Numbered from the stretch's first letter, positions 26,558-35,829 are shown. The stretch is DNA of 64,000 nt from Paenibacillus_S sp043945595 (GCF_043945595.1 NZ_JBIFNP010000001.1:4278001-4342000), one strand, 5' to 3'. Notes: generated from the letters alone by a model not told the origin. Numbers and translations: made by a program.

Positions 26558-26585
26558 AGAACGGAAGCCGGCCTTATCACAAATA

Positions 26586-26636
26586 AAAAGACGTTGTCTC
26601 CTTCGGCTTCTGCCAGAGAGAACGTCTTTTTGTTTT
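26586..26636. terminator. bidirectional terminator
   Basis: AAAAGACGTTGTCTC (26586-26600) pairs, with one mismatch and a G-U, with GAGAGAACGTCTTTT (26616-26630), followed by a T-rich tail on both strands. It separates the convergent SPW and GNAT genes. Confidence 0.85.
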
Positions 26637-26639
26637 TAG

Positions 26640-27098
26640 CTATGATTGCAGCTCAAGGCTCAGCAGAACCCGATCCCGGCATGGGATGCCATGCTCGATA
26701 ATAGGCTCGCTGTAATGCCTTACAAAATAATCCCGGTCGATCGCCACCATCCGAAACCCGTGCTTCTGATAAAAAGCAAGCTGTCCGATGCTCGAGTTGC
26801 CCGTGCCGAGATCCAGGGAACGAAACCCCATTTGTTTGGCCGTTTGGATGGCGTGCCGCAGCAGCGTTCCGCCTATCCCTTTCCCCTGCGCCGTTTCCTT
26901 CACCGCAATGTTGACCAGTTCAACGCTTCCCTGCTTTGACGGCAGCAGCGCATAGATGCCGAGCAGCCTTTCTTCCTCCTCGGCAACGTAACATACGCAA
27001 TCGCGAATGTACTTGCGGACCATCTGCTCCTCCGGGTCCGCCAGCAGCAGCAGCTCCATCGGATACGGCTCACCGCTTTGCAGTGCTCTTATAAGCAT
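26640..27098 (-). CDS. GNAT-family N-acetyltransferase
   Basis: About 152 residues starting at an ATG with AGGAGGTGCG. The acetyl-CoA-binding motif A is clear in LVNIAVKETAQGKGIGGTLLRHAIQTAKQMG (Q/R-x-x-G-x-G/A), and motif B in LGTGNSSIGQLAFYQKHGFRM. The protein is cytoplasmic and transfers acetyl groups to an unknown amine. It resembles YvbK-type acetyltransferases of Bacilli. The start lies 36 bp downstream of the GrpB-family gene on the same strand. Confidence 0.85.
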   Translation of the reverse strand: MLIRALQSGEPYPMELLLLADPEEQMVRKYIRDCVCYVAEEEERLLGIYALLPSKQGSVELVNIAVKETAQGKGIGGTLLRHAIQTAKQMGFRSLDLGTGNSSIGQLAFYQKHGFRMVAIDRDYFVRHYSEPIIEHGIPCRDRVLLSLELQS

Positions 27099-27133
27099 AG
27101 GCGCACCTCCTGTTTTCGCGCTCAAGTTCGTGT

Positions 27134-27679
27134 TTACACATCGCTTGGCCCCGGCTTCCAGCCGACCCGCTGGCTCCAGCCGCTGGCCCTTCGTAAAATG
27201 TCCCAAATGACCGGCTCTTTCCCGTCTACATACCTTTCCCGCTCGTTCTGATGCAGACCGGCCAGCTCCAGCTTTTTCAAGACATAGGCTGCTCCGTCCT
27301 CCGGATGCCTGCGCAGGTAATCTCTGAATAAAAGCGCAAGCTGCTCGGACCAGCTTCCATGCTCTCTGACGTGGATATGTGTTCTTTGGCTTCCGGCGCC
27401 TTCTCTGAAATAACGCTTCGTTAAATCCGGATTATGTGCCCGGTGGAAGAAGCCGGCCTTCTCCAGCAAGGGCTTGTAATAGGCCAACGGCTCCAGCGAT
27501 TCCATTGAAATTTGAATATCGATAATAGGCTTAGCCTGAAGTCCCGGCACCGCTGTCGAGCCAATGTGATCGATACGAATAGCCGCGCTTCCCAGGGCTT
27601 CTCTCAGCAGGCGGCCTGTGCTTTGAAACTGCTCCTTCCAGTCTTCGTCATATGGAAACAGGATAACTGGTTCGCTCAT
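27134..27679 (-). CDS. GrpB/UPF0157 family protein
   Basis: A 181-residue member of the GrpB family, which has a nucleotidyltransferase-like fold. Landmarks are VILFPYDEDWKEQF, IRIDHIGSTAVPGLQAKPIIDIQIS and RTHIHVREHGSWSEQLALLFRDYLRRHPE. The conserved HIGSTAVPGL..KPIID core is intact. Members of the family are linked to coenzyme A or nucleotide metabolism in some bacteria, but the reaction here cannot be assigned. It lies just upstream of the acetyltransferase gene and may be cotranscribed with it. Confidence 0.9.
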   Translation of the reverse strand: MSEPVILFPYDEDWKEQFQSTGRLLREALGSAAIRIDHIGSTAVPGLQAKPIIDIQISMESLEPLAYYKPLLEKAGFFHRAHNPDLTKRYFREGAGSQRTHIHVREHGSWSEQLALLFRDYLRRHPEDGAAYVLKKLELAGLHQNERERYVDGKEPVIWDILRRASGWSQRVGWKPGPSDV

Positions 27680-27804
27680 AGGGGGCTCCTTATCTGATCT
27701 AATCTAAAGCAATTATAAAAGAAATACATGGCAGGCCGCTAGGTATTAAATGATTCTAATCATTGCAGCATTCATACCCGTCCGTTGGTGCGCGGGGGGG
27801 GGGG

Positions 27805-27916
27805 AATGGGTAAGGGGTTCCAGCCGTTGTTGAAGTCGTGTTCCTTATTATAAGATCCAGCGGTGGGAACACGACTTCAAAGACGGCCCGTAAACTTCCC
27901 CCCCCCCTTACCCATT
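27805..27916. repeat. structured intergenic repeat element, copy 2
   Basis: This has the same design as the element at 2185. The inner stem is GCCGT-TGT-TGAAGTCGTGTTCC (27823-27844) against GGAACACGACTTCA-AAG-ACGGC (27866-27887). The outer arms are AATGGGTAAGGGG (27805-27817) and CCCCTTACCCATT (27904-27916). TTCCA and CGTAAACTT between the stems are unchanged from copy 1. The inner stem carries a T-A pair where copy 1 has C-G, and the outer arms differ in sequence but stay complementary. Runs of G and C flank the outer arms. It lies between the GrpB gene and the uronate gene cluster. Confidence 0.75.
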
Positions 27917-27960
27917 TCCTCTTCTGATCTGCCGCTTGCTCTCTTCTACTTTCAGAAAAT

Positions 27961-27992
27961 AAATCCGCGCCGAATTTGGCGCGGATTTCCTA
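27961..27992 (-). terminator. rho-independent terminator
   Basis: AAATCCGCGCC (27961-27971) pairs perfectly with GGCGCGGATTT (27978-27988) around a six-base loop, with T-rich tail on the minus strand. It follows the uronate gene cluster. Confidence 0.8.
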
Positions 27993-28115
27993 TTAAGAAG
28001 CCTGGAATACATTAAAAAATACACACGCAGGAGGGATATTCTCCGGAAGAGTCTACGTCCGCCTTTGAAATCGGTGAAAATACCGCTTATTCCTATCCAT
28101 TTCACGGATTTCCTG

Positions 28116-29400
28116 TTAAGCTTTGAATGCTGTAGCCGGGTTCGGACGGCCCAGAAAGGTCCAGAACGATTCCCCGAACAGGCCCGCTACATCTTTGGCG
28201 ATTTCATCCTCCGTCAGCCGCCAGCCGGTATCCATCAGGCCGCTGTATTTGTCATACAGCACCTTGCCGGCCATCGCGCGGGACTGATCCCATTTATAGA
28301 GCAGCCACTCCAGGCTGCGGCCTCCCGAATACCAAGGAGTCCCATCAGCTCCCAGCAGCTCAAGCCGCCGGCGGACTGTCTCCTCGATAGAGCCCGGCAC
28401 ACCTGCTTCGCAGCAGCTCCCGATCAAATGCAGATTGCGGTACTGCCTGCCGAGCAAGGTGAGCTTGCCCTGTTCGCCGTCAGGCCCCAGCGAGCACATA
28501 AATTTATGCTCCGGATGCGCAGCGCATAAAGCCTCCACAACGGACAGCGCGGACTGTCCAGGCCGCCGCACAGCTTGTCCCAACGCGGAAGAGGACGGAT
28601 GTCCGCTCTCGATCAGCAATGCCAGCGGGATATTGGCTTCACCGGCAACAGGCAGCACGCACTGTTCGATCAGTTGGACGCGTGCCGTCATTTCCCGATC
28701 CGCCAAATCCGCAGGCAAAGCGGCAGACAGGTAGAGGGGATTCATCCTCGCAATCCAATATTTCAGGAAACCGCGGATCTCTCTGTACGTTCTGCCGTTC
28801 AACGCCGCATCGACATCATAGCCCCATGCCCGCAGACGGGCCGAAGCGGTGTCCCATGCATTCAACAGCTTGTCGATCCGCAAGGACGTATTAAAGCGCG
28901 GGTCCAGCTGATCGACCTGTTCCCAGGCTTGACGCTCGGCATCCGAGAACGGATCGTTGGTCATGCAAACCGTGGTGACGCCTGACAGCTTAAAGATCAA
29001 GTCCGTATAATCCGATGCTTGAATTCCGCCGAAGAAGGACCGGTAAGCCTGCAAGTCTCTCGAACTCGTATCCAGACCGAGGCGCTGCAGCACGGACAGC
29101 ACACTCCGGCAGGCTTCGCTGTAAGGAATACGATCTCTGAACAGCGCTGTCCATACTGCGTCCGCCTGCTCACGGAACCGTGAACTCCCCGCTGCGTGCA
29201 TCGGACCAATCCGGTCGGCACCGCTGCAGCTCGTCAATCAGAGCGCTGTCTGTCAGCAAAGTGTCGATTCCCCAGTGGGAAAGGCCCCCGAACGCTTCGG
29301 GATACACATACGTGCATACATCGGAAGCCGGCATGGACTGTACCGTCCGTTCAACGGTTAGACGAAGCTGATCCTTGGTTTGTATCGGTCTTGCTGCCAT
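28116..29400 (-). pseudogene. uronate isomerase-related protein, frameshifted and lacking HxH
   Basis: Two frames join near 29175 (one extra base) to give about 428 residues. The C-terminal part matches the amidohydrolase-fold uronate isomerase group: GVTTVCMTNDPFSDAER, RQYRNLHLIGSC, RRRLELLGADGTPWYSGGRSLEWLLYKWDQSR, and ISKDVAGLFG-type ending. The N-terminal part (MPASDVCTYVYPEAFGGLSHWGIDTLLTDSALIDEL) is where family members usually have a metal-binding His-x-His (VHTHLY); here the residues are Cys and Tyr. Directly downstream of a tagaturonate epimerase gene, it likely belongs to uronate metabolism, but its activity is doubtful. Confidence 0.72.
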
Positions 29401-29435
29401 CGGAGTCGTTCCCCTTTACCGGCTCGGACCATCAA

Positions 29436-30932
29436 TTATTTCCCAAGCAAATCCAAATGTTTGCCGATGTGGGAAATAAGCGATTGCTCGAATGCTTCTT
29501 CTTGCTCGCTAAGCGTGCGGTAGAACTCGTCTTTAAACAGCGAGCTGCCTTGTTCGTCTTTAGCCTGCAGCAAAATACCGTAGGTGATGTGAATCAGCTG
29601 GCGGGCATTGTTTTCGTTCATATACGTATCCGCCAAATCGGCATCGGCCACTTGATCCAATGGCGCTACTTTGCTCAGATCCGTCGTAACATGGTAGTAT
29701 GCGGTCGCTTCTTCAAAATGCTCCAGCGCGTATTGGTGCATTCTGCGGTACAAGTCCGGGTTCACTTTGGCTACCGTTCTTACCGCTTCGAGCCAGTTCG
29801 TTCCTGCAGTTTTCACATGGAAACGGCCTTTGGTGTATTTGCCGATAATCGGGAATACGCTAAACTTGTCGCTGCCGGAGTGGATGCTGAGCTTGTAGCC
29901 GAAGTCATCCGCAATCGCTGCATGGATAATCAATTCTTTCTCGAACTGGGCGATATCGCCGATATAGTCGATCCCTTTTTGGAATTCGCCGATGAAGCGA
30001 GGCGCCATGCTGTAGATCGTCAAGCCGCGGCCGTACAGCTCTTTGGCAACCAGGAAGTGCGATTCCGGATCTGTCGGTGTCGCGGTCTCGTCGATCGAGA
30101 TTTCGAAGTCGATTTCGCGGTCAGCCGTTTTAATATATTTGTTAAAAATATGCTCCATGAAGTCGATAGCCGGCCCATAGATCAGCACATTTTTGATCAG
30201 CGTTTCTTTGTCGAACGAAATGGACGTGCCGGCAACTTCAAACGTTTTGTCCAGGTACAAGGACTCGTAATGATTGCGGGTTGCTTCGGACACTTCAGCA
30301 TACTTGGCAGCCTGCTCCGCTGCGGACAAGCCTTCGATCGTGTTGTCGATATATTCGGAGCAGTCCAGCGTCAGCATCGTGAAGCCTAATCCCAATGCAA
30401 GCTCGATATCCGCTTCCACCTTCAAATGGTCGCCGTCTGCGCCAAAGCCGTCTTTATAGCCTTCCTGGAATGCCGCGTAGCACGCCGCATCCACGACTTG
30501 CTTGTAATCCCGGCCTGTCAGGTTCAGCTCGCGGATACTTTGCTGCGCAAGAATCGGACGCACATCCCTGCCGCGCACGGTTTGGATATGACCTGGGGAC
30601 GCAATGCCCAGACGGTCGCCGAGACCGATGGTCGCCACTTGGGTACCGAACGCGCGAGGCACGGTGTAGTCAAAATATTTATTCAGAACAAGACGGTTCT
30701 CATGCGTTAACGGGCATACCTTCACTCCGCCGTCCGCTTCGCCTTGAAGCTCATCGAACAATGCGCCTTCGCCTGTCGCGAGGATATATTTCGTGTTGTC
30801 GCTTTTTACCATCAGAAGCTGTACGCCGCCGGACTCGGAGAATGAATGCGGATACACTTTTACGTTGTCTGCTGCGATATCTGTTACATTGCCCTGTTTC
30901 ATAGCTTGGGCGATCGTTTGAAACTGACTCAT
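29436..30932 (-). CDS. uxaE: tagaturonate/fructuronate epimerase family protein
   Basis: A 498-residue protein of the UxaE family, which in Thermotoga interconverts D-tagaturonate and D-fructuronate, letting galacturonate be used without the usual tagaturonate reductase branch. Typical segments are RAFGTQVATIGLGDRLGIASPGHIQTV, GADGDHLKVEADIELALGLGFTMLTLDCSEYIDN, FEISIDETATPTDPESHFLVAKEL and LSIHSGSDKFSVFPIIGKYTKGRFHVKTAGTNWLEA. It is first in a two-gene unit with the uronate isomerase-like gene, divergent from an AraC regulator gene that probably controls both. Confidence 0.85.
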   Translation of the reverse strand: MSQFQTIAQAMKQGNVTDIAADNVKVYPHSFSESGGVQLLMVKSDNTKYILATGEGALFDELQGEADGGVKVCPLTHENRLVLNKYFDYTVPRAFGTQVATIGLGDRLGIASPGHIQTVRGRDVRPILAQQSIRELNLTGRDYKQVVDAACYAAFQEGYKDGFGADGDHLKVEADIELALGLGFTMLTLDCSEYIDNTIEGLSAAEQAAKYAEVSEATRNHYESLYLDKTFEVAGTSISFDKETLIKNVLIYGPAIDFMEHIFNKYIKTADREIDFEISIDETATPTDPESHFLVAKELYGRGLTIYSMAPRFIGEFQKGIDYIGDIAQFEKELIIHAAIADDFGYKLSIHSGSDKFSVFPIIGKYTKGRFHVKTAGTNWLEAVRTVAKVNPDLYRRMHQYALEHFEEATAYYHVTTDLSKVAPLDQVADADLADTYMNENNARQLIHITYGILLQAKDEQGSSLFKDEFYRTLSEQEEAFEQSLISHIGKHLDLLGK

Positions 30933-31148
30933 GGATTAAAAGCCTCCCTCAATATTTGGATAACGTAATCATATCGCAAAATCATATTAGTTTCTTCGCC
31001 TTTCTTGCTTATATTCAAAATATATATGCGTATTTTGCTATGATTTTTGCAGTCACTCTGCTACAATAGACAAAAAATAGACTTAAAAGAAAGAATGCAG
31101 CTTTCTTTTAAGCGCGAAATCCAGCAGTAGAAAGCGGTGTTATTTTTT

Positions 31149-32003
31149 ATGAGCGAAACGGTTTCCCTCACCTACGGGGCGGAGGAAGGCGATTTTTATA
31201 TGCAGCATATCAAACGTACGGAGCCGTTCGAGCGGACGAATCATTTTCACGAGACTTACGAGGTGTACTACCTGCTGTCAGGCCAGCGGACCTACTTCAT
31301 CAAAGACCGCTCGTACTTGATTTCTCCGGGCGATCTTGTTTTTATCAGCAAAAATGACGTCCACAAAACATCCGACGTAGGGCAGCCCGGACATGAGCGG
31401 ATCGTTATCAATTTCAGCGACAAATTTATTCATACGGACCACCCGCTCTATCATCCGTCCCTCTTCTCCATTTTCCGGCAGCCGACCCATGTGCTGAGCC
31501 TCAAACTGCAGGACCAGATCTTCGTCCAGACCATTATGGGCAAGCTGACCAAGGAGCTGAAGGAAAAGGCGACCGGATTCGAGACCTATATTCGTCTTCT
31601 TCTCGTGGAGCTGATGCTGTTCTCGAGCCGCTATGCGGAGCGCCATGAAACGGTTCCCTTCGAGCATGCCAGCCCCCTGCACAAAAAAATATCCGAAATC
31701 GTCCAGTACATCAATGTCCACTTCGCGGAACCGATGACGCTGTCCGGCATTTCGGAGCAGTTCTACATGAGCTCGTACTATTTGAGCCGCGCCTTTAAGG
31801 AAATCACCGGCTTTACCTTTATCGAATACGTCAATATGACGCGCATCCGCGAAGCCCAGACGCTGCTGCGCGAATCCGAGCGCAAAATTATCGATATCGC
31901 CGACACGGTAGGCTTCGAAAATATCGCTCATTTCGGACGCATGTTCAAGAAGCTGACCAAAATGACGCCGCACGAATACCGCAAACAAAACCGCCAAGCC
32001 TAG
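31149..32003 (+). CDS. AraC-family sugar regulator
   Basis: About 284 residues. The N-terminal cupin sensor (NHFHETYEVYYLLSGQRTYFIKDRSYLISPGDLVFISKNDVHKT) is followed by a C-terminal AraC domain (FAEPMTLSGISEQFYMSSYYLSRAFKEITGFTFIEYVNMTRI and IDIADTVGFENIAHFGRMFKKLTKMTPHEYRK). It is divergent from the uxaE unit, which it probably activates. It is clearly a paralogue of the regulator at 37361: both share FIKDRSY and HERI.INF blocks. The ATG at 31149 has GGTG nine bases before it; a GTG at 31137 is an alternative start. Confidence 0.88.
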   Translation: MSETVSLTYGAEEGDFYMQHIKRTEPFERTNHFHETYEVYYLLSGQRTYFIKDRSYLISPGDLVFISKNDVHKTSDVGQPGHERIVINFSDKFIHTDHPLYHPSLFSIFRQPTHVLSLKLQDQIFVQTIMGKLTKELKEKATGFETYIRLLLVELMLFSSRYAERHETVPFEHASPLHKKISEIVQYINVHFAEPMTLSGISEQFYMSSYYLSRAFKEITGFTFIEYVNMTRIREAQTLLRESERKIIDIADTVGFENIAHFGRMFKKLTKMTPHEYRKQNRQA

Positions 32004-32011
32004 ATGCGAAC

Positions 32012-32052
32012 TGAACCCCAAATGTCCGGACATGTCCATTCATTGGGGTTCA
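32012..32052. terminator. hairpin terminator between convergent genes
   Basis: TGAACCCCAAATG (32012-32024) pairs with CATTGGGGTTCA (32041-32052) with a single bulged A. It lies between the AraC gene and the convergent AbrB-family gene and could serve both. Confidence 0.6.
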
Positions 32053-32141
32053 ATTCGATGCGGCTTTGGCGGTTCATTTGGTTCCGTATGCAGGACGTCG
32101 GAATGAACCCTCCTGCTGCTCCTCTCGCTATAAGCCGGTTC

Positions 32142-33278
32142 TTATCCGGGCATGCCCGGCTCCGATCCGCCGCGCCCCCGTCCCCGAATGCTCTCCAAAC
32201 GCTGGAAGCCCCAGCGCAGCATGTACGGCACAACAAATAAAATAAACAAAATTCTAAACATTTGATACGCAACCACCAGGGAAATATCCGCCCCTACCGT
32301 TGAAGCCGTAACGCCCATTTCCGTCATGCCGCCCGGAGCGGTGCTTAGGAACGATGTCATCAGCGAAACGGGATACACCAGCGTAAAACCGTACGAAACC
32401 GCCAGACAGAAGGCGACGACCGCGACGCTTCCCGCGATGGAATAAGGCAGCAGCTTCCGCCAATTGGATAAGCTGCTTAATTTGATGCCAAGTCCCATAT
32501 AGATGCCCAAGCTCCACTGTGCAAGCATAATGAGCAGAGGAGGCAGATGGAACGGCTCCAGTCCGCCCACTGTCAGCAGAGCCCCGGCAAGAATCGGGCC
32601 GAGAAAATGCGGTGTCGGAAACCGCATTTTTCCCGCCAGCCATGCGGAAGCTGCAATCAATATGACCACAAGAGCGGAAAAAAGAGGCCGTGCCCCCAAC
32701 TCCTGAAACCACGCAATCAGCGACTCCCACAATCCGTTCCCCCCGCTTCCCGCTGCTCCCATCGCGCCGTTTCCCGTTATCACGCCGTCTGCCAGACCGT
32801 GAACCGTTAGAAACGGTACGATAAAGATAACGCTTAGCAGACGGATCGTCTGCATAAAGGCAACGATGCCGCCGTCCGCGCCTTTAATCTCCTCGCTCAG
32901 CACGACCATCTGCGACAGCCCTCCCGGGATGCTGCCGATCGCGCTGCTGGCAAAGCTGATTCCCGTCTGCCGGGCTGTGATATAAGCGGCAAGAAGGCTG
33001 AATACGATGGTCAGCAGCGTCGCGATAAGCATCGAGGGCAGCTGCGACGAGATTTGCTTTGCGCTCTCCATCGTAACGGAAAGCCCCATGCTGTACCCGA
33101 GCAGAGCCAGTCCCGCATTGCGGAGACCGCCGCTCCAGGTCAATTTCCTGCGAGCTGCAAGCGACCATACAATGACTGCCGTCAGAGGTCCGAGCATCCA
33201 GCTTAACGGAATGTGCAGCAGGGTAAACAGCAGGCCTCCGGCAAACGTGACCAGGATCGTTTCCACCATACGATTCAT
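32142..33278 (-). CDS. AbrB-family (PF05145) membrane protein
   Basis: About 378 residues with roughly ten membrane helices in two similar halves, each with the family signature: SWMLGPLTAVIVWSLAARR and SAIGSIPGGLSQMVVLSEE in the first, FPTPHFLGPILAGALLTVGG and FLSTAPGGMTEMGVTASTVGADISLVVAYQMFRILFILFVVPY in the second. Despite the name, this family is unrelated to the AbrB DNA-binding protein. Members are membrane proteins, probably transporters, with uncertain substrates. The ATG at 33278 has GAGGA six bases upstream; the ATG at 33284 does not. No partner genes are adjacent. Confidence 0.82.
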   Translation of the reverse strand: MNRMVETILVTFAGGLLFTLLHIPLSWMLGPLTAVIVWSLAARRKLTWSGGLRNAGLALLGYSMGLSVTMESAKQISSQLPSMLIATLLTIVFSLLAAYITARQTGISFASSAIGSIPGGLSQMVVLSEEIKGADGGIVAFMQTIRLLSVIFIVPFLTVHGLADGVITGNGAMGAAGSGGNGLWESLIAWFQELGARPLFSALVVILIAASAWLAGKMRFPTPHFLGPILAGALLTVGGLEPFHLPPLLIMLAQWSLGIYMGLGIKLSSLSNWRKLLPYSIAGSVAVVAFCLAVSYGFTLVYPVSLMTSFLSTAPGGMTEMGVTASTVGADISLVVAYQMFRILFILFVVPYMLRWGFQRLESIRGRGRGGSEPGMPG

Positions 33279-33502
33279 GAACATTCCTCATTTCCCATAA
33301 TTCGGCTCTTATCACAGAAAGCGCCTTGTTTCAATAGATTTTTCCTGAGAAAATTCTAATGGATTTCTCATACATAGCCAGAAACCTGCGCGGCTCTAGC
33401 GCTCAGCCCGCCTCTAGAAATTACTGGATTTTTTACTTGTGGTATGGTAGTTATAGGCCGCTTTAGGAAGACAGGCCTTTCAATACCATAACTGGAAGAA
33501 GG

Positions 33503-33991
33503 ATGTGCTTAACAGAAATGAAAAAGATGCTGACTGTCACAACACTAACATTATCGCTATTGCTGTCGGGTGCCGGCCTCGCCGTTCCGCAGCATGCTTC
33601 AGCCGCTTCCGCATCAAAAGACGATAAAATAGTTAGCACGGCTAAATCATATATTGGCAAGGTCAAATATAAATTTGGCGATCGCAACCCGGACAAGCTG
33701 ATCTTCGACTGCTCTTCGTTTACACAATTCGTGTTCAAGAAAAATGGAATCAGCATTCCATGGGGCTCCAAGGCTCAAGCCAAAGAAGGAACGAAGGTAT
33801 CCAGCAAGTCTAAGCTGAAAAAAGGCGATCTGGTCATGTTCAGCGTGAGCAAAAAGAATCAAATCGATCATGTAGGCATTTATATCGGGGATAACAAGTT
33901 TATCAGCAACACCAAAAGCTCCGGTGTCGTTATTTCCAGCTTGACCACAGGCTATTGGAGCACCCGTTTCATCGAAGGACGTCACTTGTAA
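33503..33991 (+). CDS. secreted NlpC/P60 (C40) cell wall peptidase
   Basis: A 162-residue secreted enzyme: a signal peptide of about 35 residues ending AASA, then one NlpC/P60 domain. The catalytic Cys is in FDCSSFTQFVF and His in QIDHVGIYIGDNKFI. Such enzymes cut peptide cross-links in peptidoglycan, usually between D-gamma-Glu and diaminopimelate. There is no SH3 or LysM wall-binding domain, so this is a minimal form. The start could be 33503 or 33518; GGAAG is better spaced for the first. Confidence 0.87.
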   Translation: MCLTEMKKMLTVTTLTLSLLLSGAGLAVPQHASAASASKDDKIVSTAKSYIGKVKYKFGDRNPDKLIFDCSSFTQFVFKKNGISIPWGSKAQAKEGTKVSSKSKLKKGDLVMFSVSKKNQIDHVGIYIGDNKFISNTKSSGVVISSLTTGYWSTRFIEGRHL

Positions 33992-34027
33992 GACTCTTAT
34001 GTAAAATACGACATAGGTAATCATACC

Positions 34028-34065
34028 ATCTATCCGGATAGGATGATATCCTTTTTGCGAAGATG
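34028..34065 (+). terminator. weak terminator-like hairpin
   Basis: Around a CCGG turn, CATCTAT pairs with ATAGgATG (one bulged G), followed by ATATCCTTTTT. It comes after the C40 peptidase gene. Confidence 0.35.
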
Positions 34066-34244
34066 CTTGATTGCTTTTACCGATGAATATTCATCCGACG
34101 GATACTTAAATATATTGCAAAAGAGGGTGTCCCATAAGTCATTAAATGACTGAGGGACGCCCTCTCATTTTGTACAACAAAAAGAAACCTACCTTTGGTA
34201 AAATGGAAGTACCACCCACCATTCACATAAAGGAGAGGTTTCTT

Positions 34245-35813
34245 TTGTACATTCAATATACCATGGATCAACTTTGCCTGCCAATGGATTTAGAAGAGGA
34301 CATTCCAGCAAACCACCTCGTTCGCGTTGTAAACACTGCCGTCAATCGTCTCGACGCCGCTATCTTCGACGCCGCTTACCCCGGAGGCGGACGAGATAGC
34401 TATCACCCCAAGATGTTAACCAAAGTCATCATTTATGCCTACACACAACGCATCTACTCCTCTCGCCAGATTGCCAAGGCTGTCCGTGAAAACATCATGT
34501 TTATGTGGATCGCAGGCAGGCAGCGCCCGGACTTTCGTACCATCAACCGCTTTCGTTCGGAACGAATGAAAACTGTACTGGAGACTGTGTTTACGGCCGT
34601 TCTTCAATTCCTCGCAGAGGAGAACTATGTGCAGTTGGAGCATTACTTTGTGGACGGCACGAAGATCGAAGCCAATGCCAACCGCTATACGTTTGTTTGG
34701 GGAAAGGCTGTCGTGAAGCACAAGGCCAAGCTCCAGGAGAAAGTCCAGACCTTGTTCGCCGCCATTGAAGAAGCTGAGAGGCAAGAAGAAGGAGCACATG
34801 AGGGCAGGGATCTTCACGAGCTGGGAGAGTCATCTGCCATCACAAGTGAAAAGCTGGCACATGCCGTCAAGCAGTTGGAAGAGCGCCTGCAGGAGAAGCC
34901 TAAAGATAAACCGCTAAAGAAGGCGGTGCGTGCGCTCCGCAAGGACTTGCTTCCGCGGCTCCAAAAGTATGAGACACATGAGATCATCTTAGGAAATCGA
35001 AACAGCTACAGCAAAACGGACCATGACGCCACATTTATGCGAATGAAAGAAGACCACATGCGAAATGGCCAGCTCAAGCCGGGTTACAACGTACAGATTG
35101 GCACTGAAAATCAATTCATTCTCGGCTACAGCGTTCACCAGCGGCCGACCGATACGCGCTGCCTCATCCCTCATCTGGAGAAAATAAAATCACAGTTCGG
35201 CAAGCTGCCACACACCGTCATCGCTGATGCGGGCTATGGCGGTGAGGAGAATTATGACTATTTGGAGCAGAACAAAGTCGAAGCCATTGTAAAGTACAGC
35301 ACGTACCATCGCGAAAAAAGCAAGGCATGGCAAAAGGACATCAGTAAGATCGACAACTGGACCTACAACAGCGAGCAAGACACGTGGACATGCGCAGCCG
35401 GACAACCGCTCCATTTTCGTAGGGTAAGTAAGGAAAAAAAAGAAAGTGGGTATGAAATCGAACACAGGCATTACCGAAGCACCAGCTGTGAGGAATGCCC
35501 GCTGAAACCACAGTGTACGAAGGCCCAAGGTAACCGTGAGATCAAAGTCAGCATGAAGTATTTGCGGCTAAAGGGCCAAGCAAGGCAAAAGCTCCGCAGT
35601 GAAGAGGGTTATGCCCTGGCAGTGAGGCGCATGATCGAGCCGGAGCCTGTGTTTGGTGATATGAAACACAACAGAGGATTTAGAAGATTTCTGCTTCGTG
35701 GCTTACCAAAAGTAAGTCTGGAGGTCGGGTGGCTTTCCCTTGCCCACAATCTACTTAAGAAAGCTGCAATAGATACCAAAAACCAAGGAGCTAAGCGAGA
35801 ACAGATCGCATAG
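34245..35813 (+). CDS. IS1182-family transposase
   Basis: About 522 residues. The best start is a TTG at 34245 with AAGGAGAGG six bases upstream (protein MYIQYTMDQLCLPMDLEEDIP); the frame also stays open to 34146 without a binding site. The DDE nuclease fold is visible in HYFVDGTKIEANANRYTF, TVIADAGYGGEENYDYLE and RMIEPEPVFGDMKHNRGFRRFLLRG. CEECPLKPQCTKA is a zinc-finger-like Cys cluster typical of IS1182. A coiled-coil region lies around residues 160-260. No stop or frameshift interrupts it, so the element may be active. Confidence 0.93.
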   Translation: MYIQYTMDQLCLPMDLEEDIPANHLVRVVNTAVNRLDAAIFDAAYPGGGRDSYHPKMLTKVIIYAYTQRIYSSRQIAKAVRENIMFMWIAGRQRPDFRTINRFRSERMKTVLETVFTAVLQFLAEENYVQLEHYFVDGTKIEANANRYTFVWGKAVVKHKAKLQEKVQTLFAAIEEAERQEEGAHEGRDLHELGESSAITSEKLAHAVKQLEERLQEKPKDKPLKKAVRALRKDLLPRLQKYETHEIILGNRNSYSKTDHDATFMRMKEDHMRNGQLKPGYNVQIGTENQFILGYSVHQRPTDTRCLIPHLEKIKSQFGKLPHTVIADAGYGGEENYDYLEQNKVEAIVKYSTYHREKSKAWQKDISKIDNWTYNSEQDTWTCAAGQPLHFRRVSKEKKESGYEIEHRHYRSTSCEECPLKPQCTKAQGNREIKVSMKYLRLKGQARQKLRSEEGYALAVRRMIEPEPVFGDMKHNRGFRRFLLRGLPKVSLEVGWLSLAHNLLKKAAIDTKNQGAKREQIA

Positions 35814-35829
35814 CTCCTTGGTTTTTTCG
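35781..35829 (+). terminator. transposase terminator
   Basis: AACCAAGGAGCTA (35781-35793) pairs with TAGCTCCTTGGTT (35811-35823), followed by TTTT. The right arm contains the transposase stop codon. Confidence 0.85.

Noticed and set aside
29196..30389. A 397-codon plus-strand frame opposite uxaE
   Set aside because: It lies antisense to the UxaE coding region, which has clear family motifs, and shows none itself.
33285..33502. c-di-AMP (ydaO-type) riboswitch upstream of the NlpC/P60 gene
   Set aside because: This switch often precedes wall hydrolase genes, but its conserved core sequences and pseudo-symmetric helices are not seen here.
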